DNA of 64,000 nt from assembly GCA_046598415.1 (NCBI GenBank), contig JBKJIG010000098.1, positions 62,001-126,000 on the forward strand, given 5' to 3'. How positions within the stretch are numbered: position 1 is the stretch's first letter; each line of letters opens with the position of its first letter. Shown one piece after another: positions 8,469 to 16,724 of the stretch. The position numbers and the translations under genes were made by a program. The stretch is from VFJZ01 sp046598415. Its GTDB lineage: Bacteria > Actinomycetota > Thermoleophilia > Gaiellales > F1-60-MAGs149. The notes below the pieces were generated by a model, which worked only from the letters and a program-made list of their open reading frames with translations, did no database searches and was not told the origin of the DNA.

Positions 8469-8509
8469 GTACCTACTATACGGTACAATTCGGGATCGCG
8501 GAGCAGTAC
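8469..8509. promoter_or_regulatory. GTAC-triplet control region upstream of the SnoaL-FMO gene
   Basis: Three GTAC cores start at 8469, 8483 and 8506, again spaced exactly 14 and 23 bases. The first two form TTGTACC-N8-GGTACAA (8467-8488). A -10-like TACAAT (8484-8489) overlaps the second site, with a possible -35 TTGATT (8463-8468) only 15 bases upstream. The region begins three bases after the ATPase stop and ends about 90 bases before the FMO start. Confidence 0.65.
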
Positions 8510-8596
8510 AGAACACTCAATATCGACCGCCGCTCGGAACCAGCGCGTGATCTCCGCAACAATTGCCACGTCCCGCGCGATTGGCAGGAGGAACTC

Positions 8597-10399
8597 ATGA
8601 CCGATACCGGCGTGCAGTCCGTGTCCGCCGAGGTCGACCAGTGGCTTCAGGGTTTCGAGGAGGCGCTGACCGCCGGTGACACCGCAGCGGTCTCCGAGAT
8701 GTTCGGAGACCGGAGCTTCTGGCGTGACCTCGTCGCGTTCACCTGGAACATCAAGACCGTCGAGGGTCCGCCGGGCGTCAAGGACCTGCTCGACCACACG
8801 CTCGCGACCGTGAAGCCGCGCGGGTGGCGCACGGTCGAGCCGCCGACCGAGGCGGGCGGGGTGACCGACGCCTGGATCGCGTTCGAGACCGAGGTGGGCC
8901 GCGGCAGCGGGCACCTGCGGTTGCAAGACGGCAAGGTGTGGACGCTGCTCACCACGCTGGACGAGCTGAAGGGCCACGAGGAGCCGAGCGGCCCGAACCG
9001 CCCGCAGGGCGCCGAGCACGGCGCCGAGCCGGGCCGGCGAACGTGGCTCGAGAACCGCCAGGCCGAGGCCGCGCAGCTGGGGTACGAGACCCAGCCCGAC
9101 GTCGTGATCATCGGCGGCGGGCAGGGCGGCATCGCGCTCGGAGCGCGTCTGCGCCAGCTCGGCGTGCCGACGATCATCGTGGAGCGCAACGAGCGCCCCG
9201 GCGACTCCTGGCGCAAGCGCTACAAGTCGCTCTGCCTGCACGACCCGATCTGGTACGACCACCTGCCGTACATCAAGTTCCCTGCCAACTGGCCGGTCTT
9301 CTCACCGAAGGACAAGATCGCCGACTGGCTCGAGATGTACACGCGCGTGATGGAGCTCAACTACTGGAGCTCCACGGCCGCCACCAGTGCGCAGTACGAC
9401 GCCGCTGCCGGCGAGTGGGCCGTCGTCGTCGAGCGCGACGGCGCCGAGATCACGCTGCGACCGAAGCAGCTCGTGCTGGCGACGGGCATGTCGGGGAAGA
9501 CGAACGTGCCCGAGATCCCCGGCAGGGAGGTGTTCACGGGCGATCAGCACCACTCCTCCGAGCATCCCGGGCCCGACGCCTACCAGGGCAAGCGAGCCGT
9601 GGTGATCGGCTCGAACAACTCCGCGCACGACATCTGCGCCGCGCTGTGGGAGGCCGGCGCCGGCGTGACGATGGTGCAGCGCTCGTCGACGCACGTATCG
9701 CGCTCGGACTCGCTGATGGACTTCGCCCTCGGCGCGCTCTACTCGGAGGAGGCGGTCAAAAGCGGCGTCACCACCGAGAAGGCCGACATGATCTTCGCGT
9801 CGCTGCCGTTCCGGATCCTGCACGAGTTCCAGATTCCGGTGTACGCCCAGATCCGCGAGCACGACGCCGACTTCTACGCGCGCCTCGAGGTGGCCGGCTT
9901 CGACCTCGACTGGGGCGACGACGACTCCGGGCTGTTCATGAAGTACCTGCGGCGCGGCTCGGGCTACTACATCGACGTAGGCGCGTCCGAGCTGGTCGCG
10001 CGCGGCGACATCAAGCTCGCCAAGGGACAGGTCGACCACCTGACCGAGAATGCGGTCGTGCTCGCCGACGGCACCGAGCTGAAGGCGGACCTGGTCGTCT
10101 ACGCGACCGGCTACGGCTCGATGAACGGGTGGTGCGCCGACCTGATCTCGCAGGAGGTCGCCGACCGCGTGGGCAGGGTCTGGGGCCTCGGCTCCAACAC
10201 GACCAAGGATCCCGGCCCGTGGGAGGGCGAGCTGCGCAACATGTGGAAGCCGACGCAGCAGGAGGGCCTGTGGATGCACGGCGGCAATCTCCACCAGTCG
10301 CGCTTCCACTCGCTGTTCCTGGCGCTGCAGCTGAAGGCGCGGGCCGAGCAGATCCCAACGCCCGTCTACGGGCTGCAGGAGGTGCATCACCTCAGCTGA
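8597..10399 (+). CDS. SnoaL-like domain fused to flavin-containing monooxygenase
   Basis: A 600-residue flavoprotein. Residues 1-125 look like a SnoaL/NTF2-like domain (EVDQWLQGFEEALTAGD, then a VKDLLDHTLATVKPRGW segment). Residues from 168 form a class B flavin monooxygenase: FAD-binding GGGQGG (173-178), a second Rossmann motif VVIGSNNSAHD (335-345) for NADPH, and ATGYG near the C terminus. It probably oxygenates a small organic substrate; the substrate is unknown. The ATG at 8597 has AGGAGG ending six bases upstream, so unlike many neighbours it uses a normal ribosome-binding site. GTAC triplets precede it. Confidence 0.85.
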   Translation: MTDTGVQSVSAEVDQWLQGFEEALTAGDTAAVSEMFGDRSFWRDLVAFTWNIKTVEGPPGVKDLLDHTLATVKPRGWRTVEPPTEAGGVTDAWIAFETEVGRGSGHLRLQDGKVWTLLTTLDELKGHEEPSGPNRPQGAEHGAEPGRRTWLENRQAEAAQLGYETQPDVVIIGGGQGGIALGARLRQLGVPTIIVERNERPGDSWRKRYKSLCLHDPIWYDHLPYIKFPANWPVFSPKDKIADWLEMYTRVMELNYWSSTAATSAQYDAAAGEWAVVVERDGAEITLRPKQLVLATGMSGKTNVPEIPGREVFTGDQHHSSEHPGPDAYQGKRAVVIGSNNSAHDICAALWEAGAGVTMVQRSSTHVSRSDSLMDFALGALYSEEAVKSGVTTEKADMIFASLPFRILHEFQIPVYAQIREHDADFYARLEVAGFDLDWGDDDSGLFMKYLRRGSGYYIDVGASELVARGDIKLAKGQVDHLTENAVVLADGTELKADLVVYATGYGSMNGWCADLISQEVADRVGRVWGLGSNTTKDPGPWEGELRNMWKPTQQEGLWMHGGNLHQSRFHSLFLALQLKARAEQIPTPVYGLQEVHHLS

Positions 10400-10473
10400 T
10401 CAGCCTCTCCGTGCTGGCGCGCGGACGGTCCACCGGGCGCGAAAGCGTGTCACGGAACGCCCGCAACGGACGC

Positions 10474-10479
10474 TACGAT
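10474..10479 (+). promoter_or_regulatory. -10-like hexamer of mutY
   Basis: TACGAT seven bases before the mutY GTG; no Shine-Dalgarno sequence lies between. Confidence 0.45.
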
Positions 10480-10486
10480 CGGACTC

Positions 10487-11260
10487 GTGCCCCTGCAGGA
10501 AGCAGCGTTCGTCGACTCCGTGATCGAGTGGTACCGCGCCTCGGCGCGTGTCCTGCCGTGGCGCGAAACGCGCGACCCGTACGCGATCCTCGTCTCCGAG
10601 ATCATGCTCCAGCAGACGCAGGTGAGCCGAGTCGTCGAGCGGTACAACGAGTGGCTCGCGCGCTGGCCGAGCGCCGCGGCGCTCGCCGCTGCGACGCCCG
10701 GCGAGGCGATCGCCGCCTGGAGCGGGCTCGGCTACAACAACCGCGCCGTGCGCCTGCACGCGACCGCGCGGCAGGTGGCCCGCGACGGCTGGCCGGAGAC
10801 GTACGAGGGCCTGCTCGCGCTGCCCGGCGTCGGGCCGTACACCGCCGCCGCGGTCAGCTGCCTGGCGTTCGGTGAGGACCGTCTGCCGGTCGACGTCAAC
10901 ATCCGCCGCGTCCTGCACCGTGCGCTCCAGCGGGAGATGATCGAGCCGCCGGCCGGGCGCACGCCCGAGCTGACGCAGGCGCTGTTCGACCTCGGCGCCA
11001 CGGTCTGCATCGCCCGGCGGCCGCGCTGCGGTGCCTGCCCGCTGGCCGCCACCTGCCCCTCGCGCGGGCGCACGTACGAACCGGAGCGCAAGCAGGGTCG
11101 GTTCGAGGGCTCGCGGCGCCAGGCCCGCGGTGCGCTGCTGCGTCGCGTCGCGGCGGGAGCAGTCGCCCTGGAAGACACCGATCCGGACGTCGCGATCGCC
11201 CTCGCCCGGGACGGCCTGGTGTTCATTGCGGACGGGCGGATTACACTGCCTGGCGAATGA
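10487..11260 (+). CDS. mutY: A/G-specific adenine glycosylase (MutY), catalytic domain only
   Basis: Base-excision repair glycosylase that removes adenine mispaired with 8-oxoguanine. Glu38 in SEIMLQQTQ, the helix-hairpin-helix ALPGVGPYTAA (111-121), catalytic Asp136 in LPVDVNIRR and the 4Fe-4S ligands Cys174, 181, 184 and 190 (C-x6-C-x2-C-x5-C) are all present. At 257 residues it lacks the C-terminal NUDIX-like domain that recognises 8-oxoguanine in E. coli MutY (about 350 residues); the short tail after the cluster is unlike it. GTG start at 10487, seven bases after TACGAT. It overlaps lemA by ATGA and begins the mutY-lemA-htpX-DUF1028 chain. Confidence 0.9.
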   Translation: MPLQEAAFVDSVIEWYRASARVLPWRETRDPYAILVSEIMLQQTQVSRVVERYNEWLARWPSAAALAAATPGEAIAAWSGLGYNNRAVRLHATARQVARDGWPETYEGLLALPGVGPYTAAAVSCLAFGEDRLPVDVNIRRVLHRALQREMIEPPAGRTPELTQALFDLGATVCIARRPRCGACPLAATCPSRGRTYEPERKQGRFEGSRRQARGALLRRVAAGAVALEDTDPDVAIALARDGLVFIADGRITLPGE

Positions 11261-11817
11261 CTGCCGTCTGGATCGTCGTCGCGATCATCGTCGCGCTCCT
11301 GCTCTACCTGATCCTGTCGTACAACAAGCTCGTCCGCCTTCGCAACGAGGTCGACCAGGGCTTCTCCTCGATCGACGTGCAGCTCAAGCGGCGAGCCGAC
11401 CTGATCCCGAACCTGGTCGAGTCCGTGAAGGCCTACGCCGCCCACGAGGCGAGCGTCTTCCAGAAGGTCACCGAGGCGCGCGCGGCCACGCTCGCAGCCA
11501 CCTCACTGCCCGCCAAGGCCGCCGCCGACGCGCTCATGCAGTCGGCCATCACCGGACTGCTCGGCATCGCCGAGGCGTATCCCGAGCTCCGCGCCGTCGA
11601 GAGCTTCAAGGCCCTCCAGGCCGAGCTGTCCGACACCGAGAACAAGATCGCCGCGGCCCGCCGGTACTACAACAACACCGTGCGCCGGTACAACACGGCG
11701 CTCCAGTCGGTGCCGACGAACGTGATCGGCGGCGCCACCGGCTTCACCCGCCGCGAGTTCTACCGGATCGAGGACGACGCCGACCGCGAGCCGGTCGCCG
11801 TCACGTTCGGCCCGTGA
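11257..11817 (+). CDS. lemA: LemA family membrane protein
   Basis: A 186-residue LemA protein with one N-terminal transmembrane helix (about 3-20) and a helical cytoplasmic/extracytoplasmic domain; the signature LSYNKLVRLRNEVDQGFSSIDVQLKRR and RYYNNTVRRYNT segments are intact. LemA has no established biochemical role but is recurrently found beside the M48 protease HtpX, as here. It overlaps mutY (ATGA) and htpX (GTGA), so all are probably translated from one message. Normal length, start unambiguous. Confidence 0.93.
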   Translation: MTAVWIVVAIIVALLLYLILSYNKLVRLRNEVDQGFSSIDVQLKRRADLIPNLVESVKAYAAHEASVFQKVTEARAATLAATSLPAKAAADALMQSAITGLLGIAEAYPELRAVESFKALQAELSDTENKIAAARRYYNNTVRRYNTALQSVPTNVIGGATGFTRREFYRIEDDADREPVAVTFGP

Positions 11818-12719
11818 CGCTCCAGCAGCAGATCCGCTCGAACCAGCTGCGGACGTTCGTGGTGCTACTCGGCTTCGCCGCACTCGTCGCGGCGCTCGTC
11901 GCCGCCATCTGGTTCGCGTACGCGCCCGGCGTCGCCGGCTTCGTCGGCATCGCCGCCATCGTCTACGGCCTGTTCGCGTGGTTCTTCGCCGGCAAGATGG
12001 TCGCGGCCGCCTCCGGCGCGCACCCCGTCACGAAGGAACAGCAGCCCGAGCTGTACCGCGCCGTCGAGAACGCCGCCATCGGCTCGGGCATGCCGAAGAC
12101 GCCCGATGTCTACCTGATCGACGATCCCGCCCCGAACGCGTTCGCCGCCGGCCGCGACCCGGAGCACGCGTACGTCGCCGCGACCACGGGGCTGATCGAG
12201 AAGCTGTCGGCGCGCGAGCTCGAGGGCGTCATGGCCCACGAGATCGCGCACATCCGCAACCGCGACGTGCGGCTGATGAGTCTCGCCGCGGTACTGGTGG
12301 GCGTGATCGCGCTGGTCGCCGACATGCTGATGCGCGTGACGCTGTTCGGCGGCGGCCGCAACCGCGAGAACAACAACCCGATCGCGCTGATCGTGGGCAT
12401 CGCCGCGATGATCCTCGCCCCCATCGGCGCCGCGCTGCTGCAGATGGCGCTGTCGCGCCGGCGCGAGTACCTGGCCGACGTGACGGCGGCCGAGATCACC
12501 GGCGACGGCGAGGGCCTCGCGCTCGCGCTCGCCAAGCTACGGGACGACACGACGCCGCTGCGGAACGTCACGCGCGCCACCGCGCACCTGTACATCGAGT
12601 CGCCGCTGCGCGACCACAAGGGGCTGCGGTCGAGCCTCGGCGGCATGTTCGACACCCATCCGCCGCTCGAGGAGCGCATCCACCGCCTCGCCGAGACCGG
12701 AGGATTCCCGGAGCCGTGA
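11814..12719 (+). CDS. htpX: M48 family zinc metalloprotease HtpX
   Basis: Membrane-embedded metalloprotease of quality control, 301 residues. Transmembrane segments lie near 14-35 and 40-60, with two more around 155-205. The zinc site HEIAH is at 142-146 and the third ligand Glu is in the downstream RREYLAD. The frame is open far upstream, but the GTG at 11814 overlaps the lemA stop as GTGA and begins a proper HtpX N terminus (TLQQQIRSNQLRT). The gene overlaps the DUF1028 gene by GTGA. The combination with lemA is a well-known pair. Confidence 0.93.
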   Translation: MTLQQQIRSNQLRTFVVLLGFAALVAALVAAIWFAYAPGVAGFVGIAAIVYGLFAWFFAGKMVAAASGAHPVTKEQQPELYRAVENAAIGSGMPKTPDVYLIDDPAPNAFAAGRDPEHAYVAATTGLIEKLSARELEGVMAHEIAHIRNRDVRLMSLAAVLVGVIALVADMLMRVTLFGGGRNRENNNPIALIVGIAAMILAPIGAALLQMALSRRREYLADVTAAEITGDGEGLALALAKLRDDTTPLRNVTRATAHLYIESPLRDHKGLRSSLGGMFDTHPPLEERIHRLAETGGFPEP

Positions 12720-13612
12720 CGTACTCGATCGTCGCCCGCGACCTCGTGACCGGCGAGCTCGGCGTGGCCGTGCAGTCGCACTACTTCACGGTCGGACCGG
12801 TCGTGCCGTGGCTGCAGGCCGGCGTCGGAGCGGTCGCGACGCAGTCGTTTGTCGAGCCGGCGTACGGGCTGCGCGGGCTCGCGCGGATGGCGGCGGGGAC
12901 GCCGGCGCCCGAGGCGCTGGCGGCGCTCGTCGCCGACGACGAGGCGCGCGACGTGCGCCAGGTGGCGATGGTCGACGCGCAGGGCCACGTCGGCGCTCAC
13001 ACCGGCGCACGCTGCATCGTCGACGCCGGCCACCGCACCGGCGACGGCTTCTCGGTGCAGGCCAACATGATGCGCCGCCCGACGGTACCCGACGCGATGT
13101 ACGCCGCGTACCTCGAGACCGACGCGCCGCTGGCCGAACGCCTCGTCGCGGCGCTGGTCGCGGCCGAGGGCGAGGGCGGCGACCTGCGCGGCCGGCAGTC
13201 GGCGGCGATCAAGATCGTGCGTGGCGAATCGGGCGACGATCCGTGGAATGACGTCGTGCTCGACCTGCGCGTCGAGGACCACCCCGAGCCGGACACCGAG
13301 CTGGCGCGGCTCGTGCGCATGCACCGCGGCTACGCGAAGCTGGGACGCTCCGAGGAACTGCGAGTGGAGAAGCGCGAGGCCGAGGCCGACGCCGAAGCCG
13401 AGGCGGCGTTGGCGCTGCTGCCGGAGAACATCGAGATCGGCTTCTGGCACGGCGTGCAGCTCTGCATCGGCGGCCGCGACGCCGAAGCGCGGCCGCTGCT
13501 CGACCGGGCGTTCGCGGCGGACGACGGCTGGCGCGAGCTGACGCGGCGCCTGCCCGCCGCCGGCCTGCTGGCCGACGACGACGCGCTGATCGCGCGCATC
13601 CTCGGCTCCTAG
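12716..13612 (+). CDS. DUF1028 family protein (Ntn-hydrolase-like) with C-terminal extension
   Basis: A 298-residue DUF1028 protein. The N-terminal 200 residues carry the family pattern (TYSIVARDLVTGELGVAV, then GVGAVATQSFVEPAYG); the family is thought to have an Ntn-hydrolase fold, where Thr2, exposed after methionine removal, could be the nucleophile (inference). The C-terminal 90 residues are Glu/Ala-rich and helical, perhaps TPR-like. GTG start overlapping the htpX stop. Its stop overlaps the ispF stop by two to three bases in convergent orientation. The substrate is unknown; location suggests a role near the LemA/HtpX membrane system. Confidence 0.8.
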   Translation: MTYSIVARDLVTGELGVAVQSHYFTVGPVVPWLQAGVGAVATQSFVEPAYGLRGLARMAAGTPAPEALAALVADDEARDVRQVAMVDAQGHVGAHTGARCIVDAGHRTGDGFSVQANMMRRPTVPDAMYAAYLETDAPLAERLVAALVAAEGEGGDLRGRQSAAIKIVRGESGDDPWNDVVLDLRVEDHPEPDTELARLVRMHRGYAKLGRSEELRVEKREAEADAEAEAALALLPENIEIGFWHGVQLCIGGRDAEARPLLDRAFAADDGWRELTRRLPAAGLLADDDALIARILGS

Positions 13613-14097
13613 AGCGCGGCGGACCGCTCGAGCAGCACGACCGCCTGCGCGGCGGCACCCTCGCCCCGACCGGGGAAGCCGAGGCCGTCGGTGGTGGTTC
13701 CGCGAATCGAGACGCGGTCGGCCGTGGACCGCATCGCGACGGCCACGCGATCGCGCATCTCGTCGACGTGCCCGGCGATCTTCGGCTCCTGCAGTACCAC
13801 CATGCAGTCGGCGTTCACCAGCCGCCAGCCGGCCGCCTCGAGCTGCGCGAAGGCGCGGCCGAGCAGGTCGATCGACGCCGCGTCCCGCCACTCGGGCGTG
13901 CCCGGGAAGAGCCGGCCGATGTCGCCCATCGCGGCGGCTCCGAGTGCGGCGTCGCACAGCACGTGGCAGACGATGTCGGCGTCGGAGTGGCCCTCCAGCC
14001 CCCGCTCGGACGGAATCGTGACGCCACCCAGCACGAGCGGGCGGCCCGGCACGAGACGGTGTGCGTCGAAGGCCGTGCCGACACGGAAATCAGCCAA
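13609..14097 (-). CDS. ispF: 2-C-methyl-D-erythritol 2,4-cyclodiphosphate synthase
   Basis: MEP-pathway enzyme for isoprenoid precursors, 162 residues, usual size. It shows the zinc motif FDAHRL, EGHSDADIVCHVLCDA and the C-terminal IRGTTTDGLGFPGRGEG. The frame stays open upstream, but the protein family starts at ADFRVGTAFDAH; the only fitting start is the TTG at 14095-14097, which overlaps the end of the PHP gene by eight bases. The rare TTG start suggests translational coupling and low initiation. It is the last gene of the disA-carD-PIN/TRAM-ispD-PHP-ispF run. Confidence 0.93.
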   Translation of the reverse strand: MADFRVGTAFDAHRLVPGRPLVLGGVTIPSERGLEGHSDADIVCHVLCDAALGAAAMGDIGRLFPGTPEWRDAASIDLLGRAFAQLEAAGWRLVNADCMVVLQEPKIAGHVDEMRDRVAVAMRSTADRVSIRGTTTDGLGFPGRGEGAAAQAVVLLERSAAL

Positions 14098-14920
14098 GGG
14101 TGACCGCCTGCCGCTCGCGCCCGCGGAAACGCACCACCGAGGTGTAGCCGGCGGCGCTGGCCGCCGCCAGGCAGCGGTCGACGCCAATGCCGACGTCGGC
14201 CGGCTGGTGGGCGTCGGAGGCGAGCGTGATCGGGACGCCGGCGGCGTACAGCCGCTGCAGCCAGTCGCCGGACGGGTAGATCTCGGCCGCGGCCCTGCGC
14301 AGGCCCGCGCTCGAGATCTCGGCGCAAACGCCGGTCTCGCGGAAGCACTCCGCGACCTCGTCGCCGAGCTCGTCGGCGAGTGCGGCGGACGGCCGCTGAC
14401 CGAACACCTTCGCGAGGTCGGGATGCGCCATCACGTCGTAGGCGCCGCTCGCGGCCGCGGCGCAGACCGCGTCGACGTAGAGCCGCCACCCCTCGTCGAC
14501 CGGCAGCGTCTCCCAGATGGAGTAGTCCGGATGGTCGAAGGCGAGGGGGCCCGACCAGTGCACCGAGCCGAGCACGACGTCCCACGGGTAGCCGGCAGCG
14601 ATGGCACGCACGTCGTCGGCGGCGTCGGCGCCGAGCCAGTCCAGCTCGATGCCGAGCAGGATGGGCAGACCGGAATCACGCGCCGCCGCCACGCTCGAGC
14701 AGTACAGCTCGATGTCGTCCAGCGTGTGGTCGCTCCAGTAGACGTGGTCGGACAGGTGCGCGGCCTGGGCGAAGCGGTAGATGTGCTCGGTGATGGCGAT
14801 CTCGCCGACCCCTCGCTCGCGAGCGGTCGCGACGTACCGCTCGAGATGCTCGCGGGCGTAGGCGCCCTCGTCCAGCCGGCTGCCGTCGGGGCGCAGGTGC
14901 AGGTGGTAGTCGACGATCAC
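14090..14920 (-). CDS. PHP-domain phosphoesterase, histidinol-phosphatase (HisJ)-like
   Basis: A 276-residue PHP-superfamily metal-dependent phosphoesterase. Metal-binding motifs are visible as DYHLHLRPDGS near the N terminus, ITEHIYR, GIELDWLG, GSVHW, MAHPDL and SDAHQPADVG near the C terminus, as in HisJ-type histidinol phosphatases. It may complete histidine synthesis or act on another sugar/nucleotide phosphate. The GTG at 14918-14920 overlaps the ispD stop (GTGA) and the gene overlaps ispF by eight bases, so it is wedged between two MEP-pathway genes that are usually adjacent or fused. Confidence 0.85.
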   Translation of the reverse strand: MIVDYHLHLRPDGSRLDEGAYAREHLERYVATARERGVGEIAITEHIYRFAQAAHLSDHVYWSDHTLDDIELYCSSVAAARDSGLPILLGIELDWLGADAADDVRAIAAGYPWDVVLGSVHWSGPLAFDHPDYSIWETLPVDEGWRLYVDAVCAAAASGAYDVMAHPDLAKVFGQRPSAALADELGDEVAECFRETGVCAEISSAGLRRAAAEIYPSGDWLQRLYAAGVPITLASDAHQPADVGIGVDRCLAAASAAGYTSVVRFRGRERQAVTLG

Positions 14921-15606
14921 CCGGACAGCTCCAGCGCTCGCGCCAGGTCCTCCGGGGTCGTGACCTTGAGGTTGCGCGGATCGCCGTCGACGCACACCAC
15001 CCGGCCGCCGTCGGCCTCGACCAGCGACGCGCAGTCGGTAGCGGCCCCGAGCGCGCCGGCCGCCTTCGCGATGGCCGCCCGGAGCCGCTCGACCGGGAAG
15101 CCCTGCGGTGTCTGCACGGCGCGCAACGACGCGCGATCGAACGTCTCGGACACCGCGCCGTCCGGCCCCAGCCGCTTCACCGTGTCGGTGACCGCGAGCG
15201 CCGGCACGACGCCGTCGGCTCCCTCTGCCAGCCCATGCATGACGCGGGTGATCAGCGCGTCGTCGACGAGCGGGCGGGCGGCGTCGTGGACGAGCACGAA
15301 GTGCGCCGAGTCGGGCAGGCACTGAAGCGCGTTCGCGACCGACTCGGCGCGCGAGGCGCCGCCCGGCACCGCGGCCGCGATCTTGCCGGCGCCGATGTCG
15401 TCGGCGATCAGGCTCATGTCGGACTCGAACCCCTCGGGAACGGCGACGACGATGCCGTCGACGCCGTGGTGCTCCTCGAACGTCTCCAGGCAGGCGGCAA
15501 CCAGCGTGCGCTCACCGAACTTGACGAACGCCTTCGGGCGATCGCTGCCGAGGCGCTCGCCGGCACCCGCGGCCACGACGATCACCCAGGTCTCGAGCGC
15601 TCTCAT
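14917..15606 (-). CDS. ispD: 2-C-methyl-D-erythritol 4-phosphate cytidylyltransferase
   Basis: Third step of the MEP isoprenoid pathway: joins CTP and methylerythritol phosphate. 229 residues. The nucleotide-binding glycine-rich start IVVAAGAGERLGSDRPKAF, the HDAARPLV motif and the C-terminal LKVTTPEDLARA are intact. It overlaps the upstream PIN/TRAM gene by four bases (ATGA) and the PHP gene by GTGA. The carD-PIN/TRAM-ispD-ispF order is common in Actinobacteria and Firmicutes. Confidence 0.95.
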   Translation of the reverse strand: MRALETWVIVVAAGAGERLGSDRPKAFVKFGERTLVAACLETFEEHHGVDGIVVAVPEGFESDMSLIADDIGAGKIAAAVPGGASRAESVANALQCLPDSAHFVLVHDAARPLVDDALITRVMHGLAEGADGVVPALAVTDTVKRLGPDGAVSETFDRASLRAVQTPQGFPVERLRAAIAKAAGALGAATDCASLVEADGGRVVCVDGDPRNLKVTTPEDLARALELSG

Positions 15607-16661
15607 CCGGCCAGACGGCTGAAGATCATCTTGCCGGACGGGCTCTGCAGGACGCTCGTCACCTCGACGTCGACCGTGTCACCGAGCAGCTTGCGGCCCG
15701 CCTCGATCACGATCATCGTCCCGTCGTTGAGGTAGCCGACGCCCTGGTCGGCCTCCTTGCCCTCGCGGATCACCTTGACGCGCAGGTTCTCGCCCGGCAG
15801 CACCGCCGGCTTGAGGGCGTTGGCGAGCTCGTTGACGTTCAGGACGACGACGTTCTGGATTCGCGCGACCTTGTTCAGGTTGTAGTCGGTCGTGAGGATC
15901 GGCAGGCGGCGCTCCTGCGCGAGGCGCAGCAGCTTCGCATCGACGTCGGCCAGCTCCGGGTAGTCGACGTCAGGCGTCGACAGGGGCCGCTTCGCGAGCC
16001 TGATGTCGTGCACGACCTCGAGGCCGCGGCGTCCGCGGGCGCGCCGCTGCGGGTCGCTCGAGTCGGCCACGCGCTGCAGCTCCTCGAGGACGAACACCGG
16101 GATCACCAGCTCGCCGTCGAGGAACCCGGTGGCGACGATGTCGGAGATGCGCCCGTCGATGATCGCGGACGTGTCGACGAGCTTCGCAGTACCGGTCGGG
16201 AGGCGTTCACCCGGGGCCGACTCGAAGCGCGCCGGGTTGATGCCGACGAGACGCAGGATGGCCCGCGCCCGGCGGGCGCCCACGATCGCGAACACGTACC
16301 CGAAGATCAGGAACAGCGGCAGCAGGACGTACCTGCCGACGTAGGGGAGCGGCGAGATGGCGAAGCCGAACAGCGCCGCCGCGGCGAGACCGAGGAGCAG
16401 GCCTATACCGCCGACGACGAGCTCGGAGGCCGAACGGTCGGATGCTGCGGTCTCTACCCTGCGGAGTGCACGGACGAAGGCGCTGTCGACGATGGCTGCA
16501 GCCAGCCAGCCGGCGGCGGCGCCACCGAGAACCACACTAGCCCAGACGAGATAACGGGAAGAAGACGGATGATAGGAATCCGGGAACTTCGTTTGGTTCG
16601 CGACTTGGATTGCGCCGAGCGCTCCGAGCAGAGCGAAGACCATGCGGATGACGGCTGTCAT
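15603..16661 (-). CDS. PIN/TRAM domain membrane protein (YacL-like)
   Basis: A 352-residue protein with four hydrophobic N-terminal segments (within about 1-140), a PIN domain with acidic residues in KLVDTSAIIDGRISDIV and DVDAKLLRLAQ and ILTTDYNLNKVA, and a C-terminal TRAM domain (NDGTMIVIEAGRKLLGD). PIN domains are typically Mg-dependent ribonucleases; YacL-type proteins are membrane-bound and of uncertain role. I chose the ATG at 16659-16661 over a GTG 27 bases upstream because the latter lies inside a strong hairpin. Overlaps ispD by ATGA. Confidence 0.88.
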   Translation of the reverse strand: MTAVIRMVFALLGALGAIQVANQTKFPDSYHPSSSRYLVWASVVLGGAAAGWLAAAIVDSAFVRALRRVETAASDRSASELVVGGIGLLLGLAAAALFGFAISPLPYVGRYVLLPLFLIFGYVFAIVGARRARAILRLVGINPARFESAPGERLPTGTAKLVDTSAIIDGRISDIVATGFLDGELVIPVFVLEELQRVADSSDPQRRARGRRGLEVVHDIRLAKRPLSTPDVDYPELADVDAKLLRLAQERRLPILTTDYNLNKVARIQNVVVLNVNELANALKPAVLPGENLRVKVIREGKEADQGVGYLNDGTMIVIEAGRKLLGDTVDVEVTSVLQSPSGKMIFSRLAG

Positions 16662-16673
16662 GGTCTTTGCAGT

Positions 16674-16715
16674 CCGGCCGTGCCGCACGGCCGGTGATGC
16701 CCGCCTCCGCGGGCA
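16674..16715 (-). terminator. Two adjacent hairpins after carD
   Basis: Arms CCGGCCGTG (16674-16682) and CACGGCCGG (16686-16694), followed by TGCCCGC (16698-16704) and GCGGGCA (16709-16715). On the minus strand both lie between the carD stop and the PIN/TRAM start. They lack a T tract, so they could terminate weakly, protect a 3' end or separate expression of carD from the genes below. Confidence 0.5.
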
Positions 16716-16724
16716 GGTTGGTGG

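Noticed and set aside
7208..8510. GTAC arrays as terminal inverted repeats of a mobile element
   Set aside because: The arrays are in the same orientation rather than inverted, lack target-site duplications, and contain internal spacing typical of operators.
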